Program-made: the position numbers and the translations under genes
Source of the DNA: Chlorophyllum brunneum
Taxonomy: Eukaryota; Basidiomycota; Agaricomycetes; Agaricales; Agaricaceae
Length of the DNA stretch: 64,000 nt
Reading direction: 5' to 3'
Assembly (NCBI GenBank): GCA_963576785.1
Contig: OY756141.1
Location: forward strand, 496,001-560,000
Shown: positions 24,804 through 36,924 of the stretch, one piece after another
How positions within the stretch are numbered: position 1 is the stretch's first letter
How the letters are laid out: each line of letters starts with the position of its first letter
The notes under the pieces: model-generated
The model's database searches: none
The model's input: only the letters and a program-made list of their open reading frames with translations
What the model was told of the DNA's origin: nothing

Positions 24804-26690
24804 TTGACTAGTACCACAGCTAGTAGGATTAGAACCAGTGAACCTGCCCCAAGACAGAGTTCAGAGTCTTATCAGACACTTGCTTACATGCAATCTGACT
24901 GGGCACAACAAGCAATCTCAAGGCAACAATCACAGCAATCCCAGCAATCCCAGCAATCCCAGCAGTCCGACCAACAGTACAGAGAAACTGTCTCTACTGA
25001 GTCTGAACACTCAGACAATCCCAAGTACTCCAAACACAGAGGTGAGCACTCTGAAGAGCCACCACCCCAGATACCAGAGCTTGAGCCCCAATACAAATCT
25101 GACGACAACATATCAAACTCACCAAACCCACTCGCTGGAGCCCTCCAGCTACTCCAAGAACAAAGAGAAAGGGAAGCTCAATGAAGTCAGACCAGCCAGA
25201 CGACCAACTATCAGTCAACCAGCTACTAGACAACCCAACCAGTGGTACCTCCCAGCACCCACCAGCAGACGACCAGAACACCAGGACCTCCAATTACACT
25301 CAGGACAACCCAACAGCCACAAACCCACCAATTGTCCCTGTCAAACTCCCCAGCGAGCTCGCCACCAAACTCACCTACAGGATCAAACATGCCAGACCCC
25401 AAACTCCCAAAGCCCACCATTTTCTACAGTGACCTACTTGACTATCCCAACTGGAAGCAGAACATCCAGATCTACTTCATATCACAGCCCAACAATCTAC
25501 CAAACGACAAGTCCAAGATCATGTACGCCCTCCTTAGCATGGAAGGATTGGTCAGGGAATGGAAACAAGCCTATACCATTTCACACACTACCAACAATGT
25601 CTTCAGTCCTATCTAGACCATTGAACAGTTCCTCACAGAACTTGACACTTCATTTCTACCAGCAAACGACACACTCGTCACCATCAATCAACTATCTAAT
25701 GTCACCCAGAATGGATGACCCGCCGCAGTCTATATTAAACAATTCAAGAATATGTGTACCCAAGCCGGAATCACTCATGCAGAGACCAAAATCATGTTCT
25801 TTATTAAAGAACTGGATCCGTATTACAAAAGGCTTGTCTACAGTCAGAACCCTGCCCTGAATGACATCAATGCTTGGTACACAGCCACATGAAATGCAGC
25901 AACAATGGCACACCTACAACAGAATTTTAGCTCAATAGGACATCGTCACTCAGTACGACATACCTCCCATCACTCGAAATATTGCACTCCAAAAGCATCA
26001 AGTTTGATGTCTTATGCAAGACCTTACCAGCCAACTCAAAGAAGCAGTAACTCCCCAGGCTATGGTCCCATGGATGTTGACCACATCCTCGAGCAGCAGC
26101 TCAATAATCTTTACCCAATGGGAGAAGAATCTGATGAAGAAGCATCATCAGATGATGATGAATATTCGAACACAACTACCCAGCAAGTCACCTGCATGGC
26201 CACAAAACTTGCCACAGCCCAACTCAATGCAATCTTATTACCCAAACTCTGGAAGTTATACAATGAATGAAAATGTTTCACATGTAAATCCACTGGACAT
26301 TTCTCCAGAAATTGCCTGCAACAAAGCTGTAGAAAGAACCATGCCAGTATGTCAAAGAAGATTGCTTATAAGTCCAAACACTTTGACCGAAGTAAGCAAC
26401 GATTCAAGTCTACCTGAATTGCAAATGTAATGGAAGACACCTCTGATGAAGAGATAGAGGAACTCTTCAACGTTGCAGATGGTCATCCCAACAAAGACTT
26501 AATCAAGTCTTTTGTCTGAAGAGACTAGCTACTGCATTTAGATCTTAAGCTATAAAGAAACTGCAAATTTCTTATTTGACACCACAACATGATGACTACT
26601 CCTGACCCAACCCACCTCGCAAACCTGACACTGAACAAATTACCACCATTAATATTGTTCCAAAGAACAATACTATCTATGTTCCAACTA
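24804..26690 (+). pseudogene. gag: G2 gag pseudogene
   Basis: Gag of the second gypsy family, readable in pieces. The N-terminal segment (24804-25184) is Ser/Gln-rich with a QQS repeat. A core-like segment follows from about 25390 (FYSDLLDYPNWKQNIQIYF), and a single CCHC knuckle CFTCKSTGHFSRNC is at about 26277-26318. Stops at 25614, 25716 and 25890 and frame changes break it. The predicted role is RNA packaging in the particle. It is unrelated in sequence to G1 Gag apart from the knuckle. Confidence 0.8.
24933..24968 (+). repeat. Four 9 bp repeats coding Gln-Gln-Ser
   Basis: Four tandem CAGCAATCC units (the last is CAGCAGTCC) inside the gag of G2, a small coding microsatellite. Confidence 0.9.
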
Positions 26691-29600
26691 CTGTCCACTT
26701 ACTCACCATGACTACCAAACACCTTGCCCTCCTAGATTCAGGAGCAGCCAGAAATTATATTGACCCATCTCTTGTTGAACAATGGAACCTACCAACCCAT
26801 CCACTTGACACACCAGTCACCATCCTTAATGCCGATGGAACCACCAATGGACAAGGACAAGCTACCCATGATGCTATCCTTAGACTTACCATAGACGGAC
26901 AACAAATGATTCTGAAACCAAAAATCATTGGACTAGGAATGCCATGCCTAATCTTAGGAATGCCCTGGCTATTGCAATTCAATCCAGAAGTTGATTGGTC
27001 AAGGAAAACTGAAATGGAGAACCCCATTTATCGACAACCCCCAGCTCAACTGCCTTGTCACCTCAATGGATGATAGTACAAATGAAACTGAACAAGTAAA
27101 CTACATCTACCTTGAACCTGCCACATTTGAAGAAATAAACTTCAAAGCCAATGCCTCCTAGTTTATTGCCTAGCAATATGGAGAGAAGAAAGAGACTAAC
27201 CCTCTGAAAATCATACCAGCCAATTTTCATGATTACCTCGATATATTCAGTGAACAAGCTGCTTCACAATACCTAACTACCTGACCATGGGATCACAAGA
27301 TCGAGATGAAAGAAACCTTCGAACTAAAAGCTGGACCCACCTACCAACTATCACCCCAAGAGACCAATGAACTTGATAAATTCATTGAGGAAAACCTAGC
27401 CAAAGGTTACATTCGATGATCAAAATCACCTATGGCCTCACCTTTCTTCTTTGTAGGGAAGCAAGATGGAAAGCTCCACCCATGTCAAGACTATTGATAT
27501 CTCAATAGTCATACTACCAAAAATGCATACCCAATCCCACTCATTTTGTCATTACTCAACAAACTCAAAGGATCAAATTGGTTTACCAAACTTGATGTAT
27601 GCACCAGATACAACAATATCCACATCCGAAAAGGTAATGAATGGAAAGTTGCATTCAGAACACCAAAAAGCCTATATGAGCCAACCATGATGTTCTTTGG
27701 GATGTGCAACTCCCCAGCCACTTTCCAGTCCATGATGGACCACATATTCTGCCCCTTAATTGATAAAGGAGGAGTCCTTGTATACATGGATGATATTCTC
27801 ATACATGCCAAAATGCAAGAAAAACTCCGATACCTTACCCGTGAAGTGTTAAAATTACTTCATGAACATGATCTATTTCTCAAGCCCAAGAAATGTGAAT
27901 TCAAGAAACAATGCCTCGAGTACCTCAGTGCTGTAATCTCCCCATCATCCATTGAAATGGATGCAGCCAAACTCGAAGGAATTAAGAACTGGCCAGTACC
28001 CAAAATGACCTGCAATGTGCGAAAATTTATTGGATTCTGCAACTTTTACAGAAGATTCATCAAGAATTATGCATGACATGCCACACTGCTAAACTCCCTC
28101 ATGTCCAAGAATGTTAAATTCCATTGCACCAATGAGCACCAAGCTGTCTTCAAAGATCTGAAGAAATGCTTCATGGAGAAGCCTATTTTGATTGTGCCAG
28201 ATCCTGATAAACCCTTTGAAATCAAAACTGACACCTCCATATATGCCTCAGGAGCTGTCCTCACCCAATGCAATGATAATAGAGTAAAGCACCCGATTGT
28301 CTTTATTTCCAGAGCATTCAACTCGACAGAACAAAACTATCACTGCTCAGAGCAAAAATGGCTAGCTATCATATGAGCCTTAAAGGAATGGTGCCACCAT
28401 TTGGAAGGAGCCAAACATGAATTCATTGTATGGAGCAATCATGAGAACTTATCCCAATTTAAGGAACCCCAAACCCTTAATTGATGCCAAGCCCGTTGGG
28501 CAGCCTATATGGAATGCTTCAAACCTCAGCTGAAGGTTAAGCATATACCTGGCCAAAAGAATGGCCCAGCCAATGCATTATCATAACAACCTGACTACAC
28601 TCCTGATGACAAAGATAACCAGGAAGTGACCATATTTGACGGTACCATAGTACACCTTCTCACCGAGGCTGATCTTGACAAAGTATGTCAACATCATGAT
28701 ATAATTGACCCTGATCTGGATGAGACACCTGATGGTGATCTCCCACACAATGCCAACCGAGTCATCATCCCAAATGACCCTAGATTGAAACACCGGATCA
28801 CTGAACATGCCCACAATGCCTTGCCAAACCTCTACCCTGGAGCAGCAGCTACTTTATCCAAGATATTGGATTATGCCTATTGGCCAGGAATCAAGGACTA
28901 TATCTGTGAGTATGTCACTGGATGTCCAAAGTGCCAGCAATTCAAGATTAACCATTGCCTAACAAAACCACCACTGCAACCCATTCCTGCACCCAAGTCA
29001 ACCCATCCATTTTCCCAGATATTGATGGACCTTATCACTGATTTCCCCCTGTTCCGAGGATATGATTGTATTTTATCCATAGTGGACCATGGATTATTGA
29101 AGGGGATAATTCTAGTGCCAACTACAAAAAACACCGACACACAACAGATTGCATAACTATTGGTTGACCACCTCTTTGCCAAATATAGCATACCTAACAA
29201 AATCATCTCTGACCAAGATCTACGATTTACTGCCAAAGCAATGCAAGAATTCCATAAACTGCTTAACATCAACCCCGCCTATTCAACAGCCTATCACCCA
29301 CAAACTGACGGATCAACTGAATGGATCAATCAGGAAATTGAGCTATATTTAGCACTTGCCACTTCAGCTCAACCAAATGATTGGGCAAAGTTCCTCTCAC
29401 TCTACAAATTTGCTCATAACAACTGCCCCCACACTGGACAAAAGGAGTTACCTTTCCAGCTACTCTATGGCTATGCACCAAAAGTATTTCCCACTACTCT
29501 GGAACTAACAAACATCCCTGCCACCGAGGATTGCCTCAAGAAACTATCTGATGCTCAACATTGAGCCCTCGAAGCACACAACCATGCCCATGAAATCATG

Positions 29601-29876
29601 GCCAAATGAACTGCAAATTATAGATTACCAAACTTTAATGAAGGGAATAAAGTTTGGTTAGAAAACAAACACCTACCAATAAACTTTGCAAATAGGAAGA
29701 TTACCCAAAAAAGGGAAGGACCTTTCACAATCATCAAAAAGATCTCATCCATTGTGTTTCAGCTAAAATTACCTGAAACATGGAAGATCTATAACAAGTT
29801 TCATGCCTCTCTTCTTACCCCTGCAATGGAAAACATGATCTATGGATGACACACATCTCAACCCTTCCCCCTCCTT

Positions 29877-29879
<3 letters not shown>
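26600..29879 (+). pseudogene. pol: G2 pol: protease, RT, RNase H, integrase (chromodomain displaced to 43162)
   Basis: The protease LLDSGAARNYID is near 26735 and the LGMPWL flap-end motif near 26960. RT has FFGMCNSPATF and YMDD at 27783-27794. RNase H has KTDTSIYASGAVLTQ near 28225. The integrase zinc domain and YWPGIKDYI are near 28880; the DDE core has IISDQDLRF and YHPQTDGS near 29205-29310. Stops at 27282, 28074, 28374, 28482 and 29562 all fall where arginine is expected (for example TRPWDHKI, YARHATL, NRRQARW), consistent with CGA-to-TGA change. The frame runs across the L3 insertion into the chromodomain at 43162. Confidence 0.9.
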
Positions 29880-29911
<32 letters not shown>

Positions 29912-30347
29912 ACAATTTATATAGCGGTGCTCGAACGCAGTCCGCGTGTACATACATACAAAGGCAGAACGTACAGAATGTTCAGAGAAGGGAAAGTAAA
30001 CTATAAGTAAACGAACCCCACGAGACTCGACGACATCTAGTGCGTACACTAGAGAGATGTTTGGTACCTACGATGTTTAGCAAAAAGTGAGAAGAAAGGG
30101 AAATCGGAAAGAGAGAGAGTGAGAGAGAGAAATTGATAGAAGAGAAACTATCGACTCGCAATCATAAGGGGAAACATCAAATGGTACATAGCGTGTGGGC
30201 GGGTATTTATCCGGGCACCACGGGAGAGATGAAAGTTGAATGAAAACTATATAAAACAGTAGACGAGCGAGGGAAGGGGAAGTAGAGAAATGAATTGGAA
30301 ATCCATAACCGGGAGAGCAAAAAGAAAAAAGATAAGCGGAAAGGATC

Positions 30348-33300
30348 CTACGCAGGCACAGACCCAAACCTCCTTTGGACTTGATGACGATGTAATGGTG
30401 GAATTGAACCGGCATGGATACGAGGGCGGTCAGGTTCCAGAGGGAAGCTGAATGTGGAGGGGTTGCGGCACAAGAAGTTGACGAATGTCTTGACCGTGTC
30501 GACGCCGAAGTGGTGATCAAAGTTGTTGCAACGATACAGGATGTGTGACCTCGTTTGCACCATTTGACTGTTGCAGTGGTGGCACGAAAGGTCCTCGTTA
30601 GGAAAGAATTGTAGTCGATATTCTCCAATCGGGGCGTGGCAAAGTATGGCACGACAAGCTCTTGCGAAGAGCTGGGGCTGGTATCCGCATTCTCGTATCC
30701 ATGGTCCGGACTTGATGTGTGACGGTAAGGTGGAGGCCCCGTTCGCTTGCACCGGGAGGTGGAGGAAGGAGCTACCGCTGTAGTTCTTGAACCCGAACAT
30801 GGCCTGCCATGTGTGAATGGCGCGTTCGGCGGACTTCTTGTGTAGGTAGTCGATCGAGTTCGGTACTTGGTGGTTTCAACCCTGGTTAGGCCAGGCGACT
30901 GTTTGGATCCAGTCGTGAGTGGCTCTTTGTATCCCGTACTTGCATTTCGACGGCGTGTGATAAAATGTGAGGTGATGTTGGTCCGACTTGCTGAACCAAG
31001 CCAGGAGTACCTTAGACGTGAGGGTGGACTGTCGCTGGCAGGAGTGCGGCGAGCAGTTGAGTAGGAGCTGGGAGGCCACGATGGAATCCGTAAACACATG
31101 GATGTGTTCAACCTGGTCGTACTTGGCAGTAGCGAGCACTTTGGTAATGCCTAAGTACTGCGCTACCAGTTCCGTGTCTGTCAACGTTGTTCCTCCGAGT
31201 CTCTTCATAATAGAGCTTCCGCCGTCAAGATGTCGAATGGTGGCTGCCGCCGTGAATTGACTGGCAAGCGGGTTGGGATTGGGGTGGACCAAGCCGTCCA
31301 TACCTATTGTGATGGATTTTGCGTCCGTCGTCGCATTTGTTGCTACATTGTCCCAAAGTGTCTTCGAGAGGTGAGGGTTGTCCTGGTTGAATCCTATAAA
31401 AGTTACATTAGTAGAGAAACGGTCAAGTAACCTACGTCCAGGCCAGAGAGATTTAGAGATGGAATTGAAATGTTCTATATACCGAGTCTTGGGGGAGGGG
31501 CACGAAAAGTCCATCACAGCTCCTAATGTCTTCTTCTTCTGAACCTCTGTGAAGTTCTTGATGTGAAGTCGGTGGGGGGAAGAGTGGTATTCCTTCGTCA
31601 ATCTTGCCAAAGCATGTTCATCGTCCAACGTGTGAAGCCTCGACAATTGTCGTTCGGCCAACTTTCGGAGATGAAGTTTGATGGGCATGAGCCCCACGAG
31701 GGACTCTATGCTGCCAGTGGGAGAAGTACGGAAGGCCCCAGTAATCCAGAGTGCCGCCCTTTGTTGCATCTTGTTGAGGATCTCACAAGTTCCCTTGGTA
31801 CGGGATCGATCATGGAACCAGAGTTGGAATCCATATGTCACAACCGGTACGACACACGAACAGTATAGTAGCCTCTTATTGCTGGGGGACAGACCTCTGA
31901 CGGAGTTCCCCAGCATCTTCATTGCCTTGATCATAGATATTACCTTGGCGGAATAGAATCGAACGTGTTCTTTGAAAGTCAACGTCCGGTCGAAGTAGAA
32001 GCCAAGGTACTACCAATGGGTCTTCGGTTTGAGGGGGTTGCGACCCGTGAACGGTGGGGATCCCAAATCGATGGTGGGATTTGAGTCTTGTCTTGCACGC
32101 GTGAAGTGAAAGATCTCAGACTTGCTGTGTTCAATTTCCAGGCCGAATTCATTCATGAGCCGCTCCATTTCGCGGTACATGTGTTGTAGGATTTCCACGT
32201 TCTTCTCCAGAGACGGGGATTGCGTGATTAAAGTGCCGTCATCGACGAAGGACAGGACATCAAAGTCCCACTTGTCGTGGTATTCCTCCATATGGGTGTC
32301 AAAGACATGCAAGAGGGGGGTGAGGAATAAAGCGGAGAGAATAGGGCTGAGGGCTGAGCCCTGACCTACTCCTACCACTGCGTTGTATTCCGGGGAAGTT
32401 TCATTGTTCCACTGGTAGGTAGTGCGGCGCTCTTTGAGGTAGTTGTTGAAGAATGCTGCAACTTGGGGGGGGAATTCTTGTCGTCGTAGAATTTCGATAA
32501 GGAGATCATGGTTGAGGGAGGGGAAGAATTGGGCCATGTTGAATGCAAGCACTGACATTTTCTTCTTCTTCGTCCAAGCTCTCCGGATAATGTGCATCAG
32601 GAAGAGACCCGTGTCCTCAGTGGACCTTTGGCAGATCGCTCCCAATTGGTGTGGATGGAGGACCTTGAATTTAACAGCCTCGAATTGGAGTCATTTAGCA
32701 AGCATTTTCTCTATTAGCTTGCCGAACATGTTGAGGAGGACAATCGGTTGGAACACCTTCGGAGTGGAGTAGTCGGGTTTATTGGGTTTCAGAATAATCA
32801 CCGATGTTGACTTTTTGAAGTAGGTAGGCCAGTGTCCGATGTTCAAACACGCACTACCGATGTTGAGGAACAGACCGGTGCAAGTTTCATCAGCAACGAT
32901 CTGTTTGAGATGGGACCAGGAAATATGGTCGGGACCGGGGGAGGAAGAATTCGAGGTATCCTTGAGCGACTCCATCATCTCCAGGAGAGAGAAGTCTACC
33001 CAAGTCCTATTCTCCGTTCCGTTCGGGGGGGGAGTTCGTCTAGAACCGCCGCATTCGTTGGTCTATCGCAAGCAGCGTTGTAGTGGGAGTCAAGAGCCGT
33101 CCACAGATTGTCTAGTGTGAGACATGGTCGGCCGTTGTGGCGCATGGCTTCCGTGGCTGGAAGTGCGTGGTCTTTAACCCATGGTATGAGATCCCACGGG
33201 CGTTTTCGGTTGACGGAGATTTCTTGTATCTTCTTGTCGAAGTAAGCTCTTTTCGTTTTCCTTGTGGTTTTGCGAAAAGCATTCCACTTGTGCTTGTTCT

Positions 33301-34396
33301 TGCGGTCTGCGCAGTGCATAGCAAGTGCCGTTGAGCACTCCTTGTTCCACCAGGTCTTGGATCTAGTGGTGATCTTGGTCTTCTTCACATTCTGGGTCCA
33401 CGATCTGTCAAATAAAACTCCCAATTCAGCAACAGCTCTCTCCAGCTCGTCCGCATCATTCATCGGCCAGTTCTGGTTCTTGATTCCTTCTATGATGTCC
33501 GTCAGGAATCTGGTTTCTTCTTCCGATTCTTTGGGGATGGTCAATCTTTCGACGACGACATCCATTTGTGGAATGGGCAACCTGGTTAGCAGGGGGGCAT
33601 GGTCTGAGTTGTACCAATCACCGTCCTGGATAGCATGGGAGGGAATGTGTGGAAGCGTTCCTGAAACAAAGATCAGGTCGATGACCGTGTCTGGTAAGTT
33701 GGGGTCCGAGGCATAGCATGTCGGCTTGGCCTCAAACGGAGTAGTCCTCACAAGATTGAGGGCTTCGGTGACCATAAGGAGTCGGTCTGCACTCGCTGGA
33801 TGTTGATCCGTTGAAGGGTCCCAGAACTCCGATCTGATGTTGATGTCACCTCCCAGAAAGAGAAAGGGTGGGAGGTCGAAGAGTTGCTCCTCGAGGAAAT
33901 GGAGCGCAGTGTTACGGCTGTCATTATAAACATTCAACAGCAGTAGTTCTTCTCCTCCCACATATAGTGATATACACAGGAGGTCTCGATGGTCGATTAT
34001 GTCTCTTCGGATGGAGGGTCGGAGTCGTTTCAACCTTTTATGAGCAAAGGTGAGGACTCGCGGGGTGGTACGGTGTTCCATGTTAACTGTACGTTGAGGG
34101 TACCGTTAGCGTCCCACTTGTAGGACTTCTTCGGCAATAACTGGATAAGAAAGGAGTGTCCAGTCCGGGTGGACTGGGCCTCCAATGAGGGGCGCTCCGT
34201 CATTGGAGACAGATGATGGGATGTCTTGGAGAAATCTCCAAGGGGGTTCTTGTATGAGGAGGAGGTTGATGTCACCTCTACGCGCGAGGACTGTCTCCAT
34301 CACTCCATACGATCTTCCTACGTTGTGAGAGTAGACCTTCAACTCGTTTAGTAGTGAACGAGGAGGCCTGTCTTGCTTGACGGGGATGTTATTCAT
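30348..34396 (-). pseudogene. L3 ORF2: AP endonuclease, RT, RNase H, Cys/His C-terminus
   Basis: LINE replication protein, read downward from the ATG at 34396. The endonuclease N-terminus has YSHNVGRSYGV and LLLIQEPPW. After a frame break near 34090 the rest follows with GGDINIRSEFWD and SDHAPLL. RT starts near 32978 in another frame, has a TGA after IEKMLAK at 32691-32693, then GQGSALSPILSALF and SFVDDGTL near 32230. A TAG near 32010 and a TGA near 30877 also interrupt it. The RNase H domain with TELVAQYLGITKVL lies near 31150, and a terminal CHHCNSQMVQTRSHIL cluster near 30580. The domain set fits Tad1/I-group LINEs. Confidence 0.9.
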
Positions 34397-35298
34397 TGAG
34401 GGGGGGTAGTCTGGCTTCGACTAGCCCGGGATGGAGAGGAGGTGGTGGGTGGCAGGACTCCTTTGTTTGCTCGTAGTTCGAGCACCTTGTTTGCATGCCA
34501 GTCATGGTCGAAACGCTTTCTCCAGAACTGACACTTTCGGTCTGTAGCGAGGTGATCCTTGCTGCAGTTGGAGCACGTCGCCTTGTGGGGGCATGGTTCT
34601 CCGAGGGGGGTAGCAGCAATAGGCGGAGTGGCCTTGTCATTGCCCTTGCAACAGTGGGCGAACGATCGGTGGTTGGCGGTGGAGTGTGGCCCTTTACAGT
34701 ACGCACAAGTAAAAAGCCTCGCTCGGCAATGAATTAGGGGGTGGCCCCATCGACAACACTTGCTGCAGAACGGCACTCCCAGGTTGGTGGTCGCTTTCCT
34801 GATGCGGAAGAGCCCTCCATAAATGTTGAGGAACTTGTCCTCAATCTTCGCCAAGTTGGACCCCGCCTTGGAGTCCCAGATTTCGAACCACACTGTACAT
34901 GTGTCCGAATGTTTTGAGTTGCATCGTACACGTGGTTGCGACGCGAATTGGATGGCGTCGGAGTGGATCGAGTTCCGGATGCTAGAGACCACATCGGCCT
35001 CAGTGAGGATCTGTCCTCGGGGTGTGATGTAATTAACGTCCGTGACTTTCACGAACGACTTGGATTGTGGGAGGGATGCATCACCCATCGTGATTCCTCC
35101 AAATTTCTCCTTGAGCCACACTTTGACAATGTCGAGCTCAGCAGGGGTTAAAACCTCCGAGGTGTGGACCATAAGGCCCAGCTTACCCTGCGAGGTGGCG
35201 ATAACCCTTGTTTTGGACTTCTCTGTGATCAGGCATGCATTGAGAGAGTCTATGATGGCCCCAAAGTTGGTGATGGCGGGACCCGTGAGAAGGGGAAT
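34393..35298 (-). pseudogene. L3 ORF1, C-terminal half with three zinc knuckle-like motifs
   Basis: Nucleic-acid-binding ORF1 protein of the LINE, C-terminal part, open from 35172 (and further up to the G1-D insertion) to the TGA at 34393-34395. Cys/His motifs in order are CSKCCRWGHPLIHC, CAYCKGPHSTANH and CSNCSKDHLATDRKC, as in the ORF1 proteins of Tad/I elements. The stop codon overlaps the ORF2 start as ATGA. The N-terminal half continues on the other side of G1-D at 41741. Confidence 0.88.
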
Positions 35299-35592
35299 TG
35301 TTACGAACTATAGATAGACCGTTCATTCCTATCTTGCGCCCATTACCTCGTGTACCCTCACGCCTGTTTCACTCCTTGTTCCATCTCCTGTTTCATCCCT
35401 AAAGGCTATGCCTCTTATCTGACTCGTCTACTCGTCTCCCTTATTATTAGCCGCCACTATTAGTATATAAAGTGTAGTAATACTTGATGTATTCCTTACA
35501 CTTTACCAATTGTATCATCCCTTCTTCCTTTCTCTACTTCCTTTCCTTTATCCAAAGGCTTGCAACCTGAGTCAGAGACTAAGGTCGTAACA
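35299..35592 (+). repeat. 5' LTR of G1-D
   Basis: 294 bp, TGTTACGAAC to GTCGTAACA. It differs from the 3' LTR at 35342 (A for G) and 35511 (T for C), both within CpG sites. Confidence 0.96.
35464..35509 (+). promoter_or_regulatory. G1 LTR TATA box and predicted self-primer
   Basis: TATATAAA at 35464-35471; ACACTTTACCAA at 35498-35509, 34 bases after the first T of the box, so at the expected transcript start. This 12-mer is the exact reverse complement of 35594-35605. Confidence 0.72.
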
Positions 35593-35593
35593 T

Positions 35594-35605
35594 TTGGTAA
35601 AGTGT
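35594..35605 (+). promoter_or_regulatory. G1 primer-binding site (self-priming type)
   Basis: TTGGTAAAGTGT starts one base after the 5' LTR and pairs over all 12 bases with the LTR stretch at 35498-35509. The same site follows the 5' LTR of copy B (7261-7272). Confidence 0.7.
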
Positions 35606-35685
35606 CATTCAACTCACCTTGCAAGAGAGGTGCCACTATTCGTAGCTAGGCTTGGAATAATAGCCTCCGACCAAAACAACAGTAT

Positions 35686-36924
35686 ATGAGCAGCAGTAGC
35701 TCATCGAGAACACCGAGAAGACACAGAGCTCCGAGACCAACAGACATCCAGGGTTCACCTATAGCAACAGGATCTAAACGATCAACAGAATCAGAAATCC
35801 CTGAAGGCCTTAAATGGCAGAAATCTGAACACAGCGTAGACGAAAGTACAGCTCTATTTGAAACCGAATTCGACATAGAAGTTGCCGAGAACACATCCGA
35901 TATAGATATCACTGAGACCTACGAGAAAGAATCCGAGCACAGCACAGACGAAGAACCAGCTCCATTTGAAGAAGAAATCGACACAGAAGTTGCCGACGCC
36001 ACAGCCAATATAGAAATCGCCGAGACCCACGAACACAGCGAACCAGAGACAGAACCAGAAATGACAGAAGAAGTCAACATCCCAAAGAACCTAGCTCCAG
36101 AGCCAGGATATTTTAATGGAGACAGAACCCAATTTGACGATTGGTGGAGAGCAATATCCCTATGGTTAATGATCAACAAGATAGACGAAGAAGAACAGAA
36201 GATAGTGGCAATTTTAGCAAGAATGAAAGGAGGACTAGCAGGTCCATATGCCAACATGCAGCTACAAGCCATCCAAAACAAAAAGACACCAGATTGGGAT
36301 GACTTTACAAAGGAAATAGAAGCCACATTTTCCTTGGGAAATAGGAAAGCCATAGCAGAAGGAGAAATTGAGACGTTCAAACAAGGAAAGAGGAACACAG
36401 CAGATTTCTTGATCGAGTTCGAGGCACTGAAAGCCCAAGCGGGGACAGACGACACCCACGCAATATTCCTTCTCAAACGCCACACCAGAGCAGATATCAT
36501 TCGAACAATAGTAGGCTACCCGACAACCTCCGTCCCAACGACATACACCAAGTGGAAAACCACAATCCTCGCAGTGGGACAAGGATACGAGGCAACGGAC
36601 ATCACCCAAGGAGATATCAGAACCACAACCGGAGTTACTTATGGAGGTAGAGGACAACCCATGGAGATAGGAAGACAAAGGGTGGACACCAATCAAAATG
36701 GGAAACCAAGGTGCTATAACTGCAACCTATACGGGCATATCGCCAAATACTGCAGGAAGAAGACGAAAGTCACATACACCAAGATAACGTGTTACAATTG
36801 TGGCAAACAGGGCCACATCTCAAAGAACTGCCGGGCACCCAAGAAAGCGCATATCAGAGAGATCAATGAGGAAGATGAACAAGAAAGGGAGGAGAAAGAG
36901 GATTTTGTCGAAGGCTCCGAGTAG
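35686..36924 (+). CDS. gag: Gag of G1-D, complete
   Basis: 412-residue Gag, uninterrupted. The first 40 residues are basic and Ser-rich (MSSSSSSRTPRRHRAPRP). Residues of about 45-130 are highly acidic with repeated ETE/EHS segments. A capsid-like helical region follows (FNGDRTQFDDWWRAISL, FSLGNRKAIAEGEIETFKQ), then two CCHC knuckles near residues 345 and 368 and an acidic tail. The start is the first ATG after the primer-binding site and matches the equivalent ATG in copies B and C. Its stop (TAG) lies within the open pol frame, which is offset by -1. It should assemble particles and bind element RNA in the cytoplasm. Confidence 0.93.
   Translation: MSSSSSSRTPRRHRAPRPTDIQGSPIATGSKRSTESEIPEGLKWQKSEHSVDESTALFETEFDIEVAENTSDIDITETYEKESEHSTDEEPAPFEEEIDTEVADATANIEIAETHEHSEPETEPEMTEEVNIPKNLAPEPGYFNGDRTQFDDWWRAISLWLMINKIDEEEQKIVAILARMKGGLAGPYANMQLQAIQNKKTPDWDDFTKEIEATFSLGNRKAIAEGEIETFKQGKRNTADFLIEFEALKAQAGTDDTHAIFLLKRHTRADIIRTIVGYPTTSVPTTYTKWKTTILAVGQGYEATDITQGDIRTTTGVTYGGRGQPMEIGRQRVDTNQNGKPRCYNCNLYGHIAKYCRKKTKVTYTKITCYNCGKQGHISKNCRAPKKAHIREINEEDEQEREEKEDFVEGSE

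Noticed and set aside
24933..24968. Short repeat cluster as a CRISPR-like array
   Set aside because: Four perfect 9 bp units without spacers inside a gag reading frame in a fungal genome; it is a coding microsatellite.
30077..31111. A 344-codon minus-strand open frame
   Set aside because: It lies in another frame over the RNase H and 3' UTR of LINE L3, with Ser/Arg-rich out-of-frame composition; similar shadow frames occur at 17365 and 23324 in L1 and L2.
35593..35610. tRNA-type primer-binding site after the G1 LTR
   Set aside because: The 12-base match to the element's own transcript start at the right distance from TATA is a better explanation, and G2 repeats the pattern. A tRNA match could not be searched.
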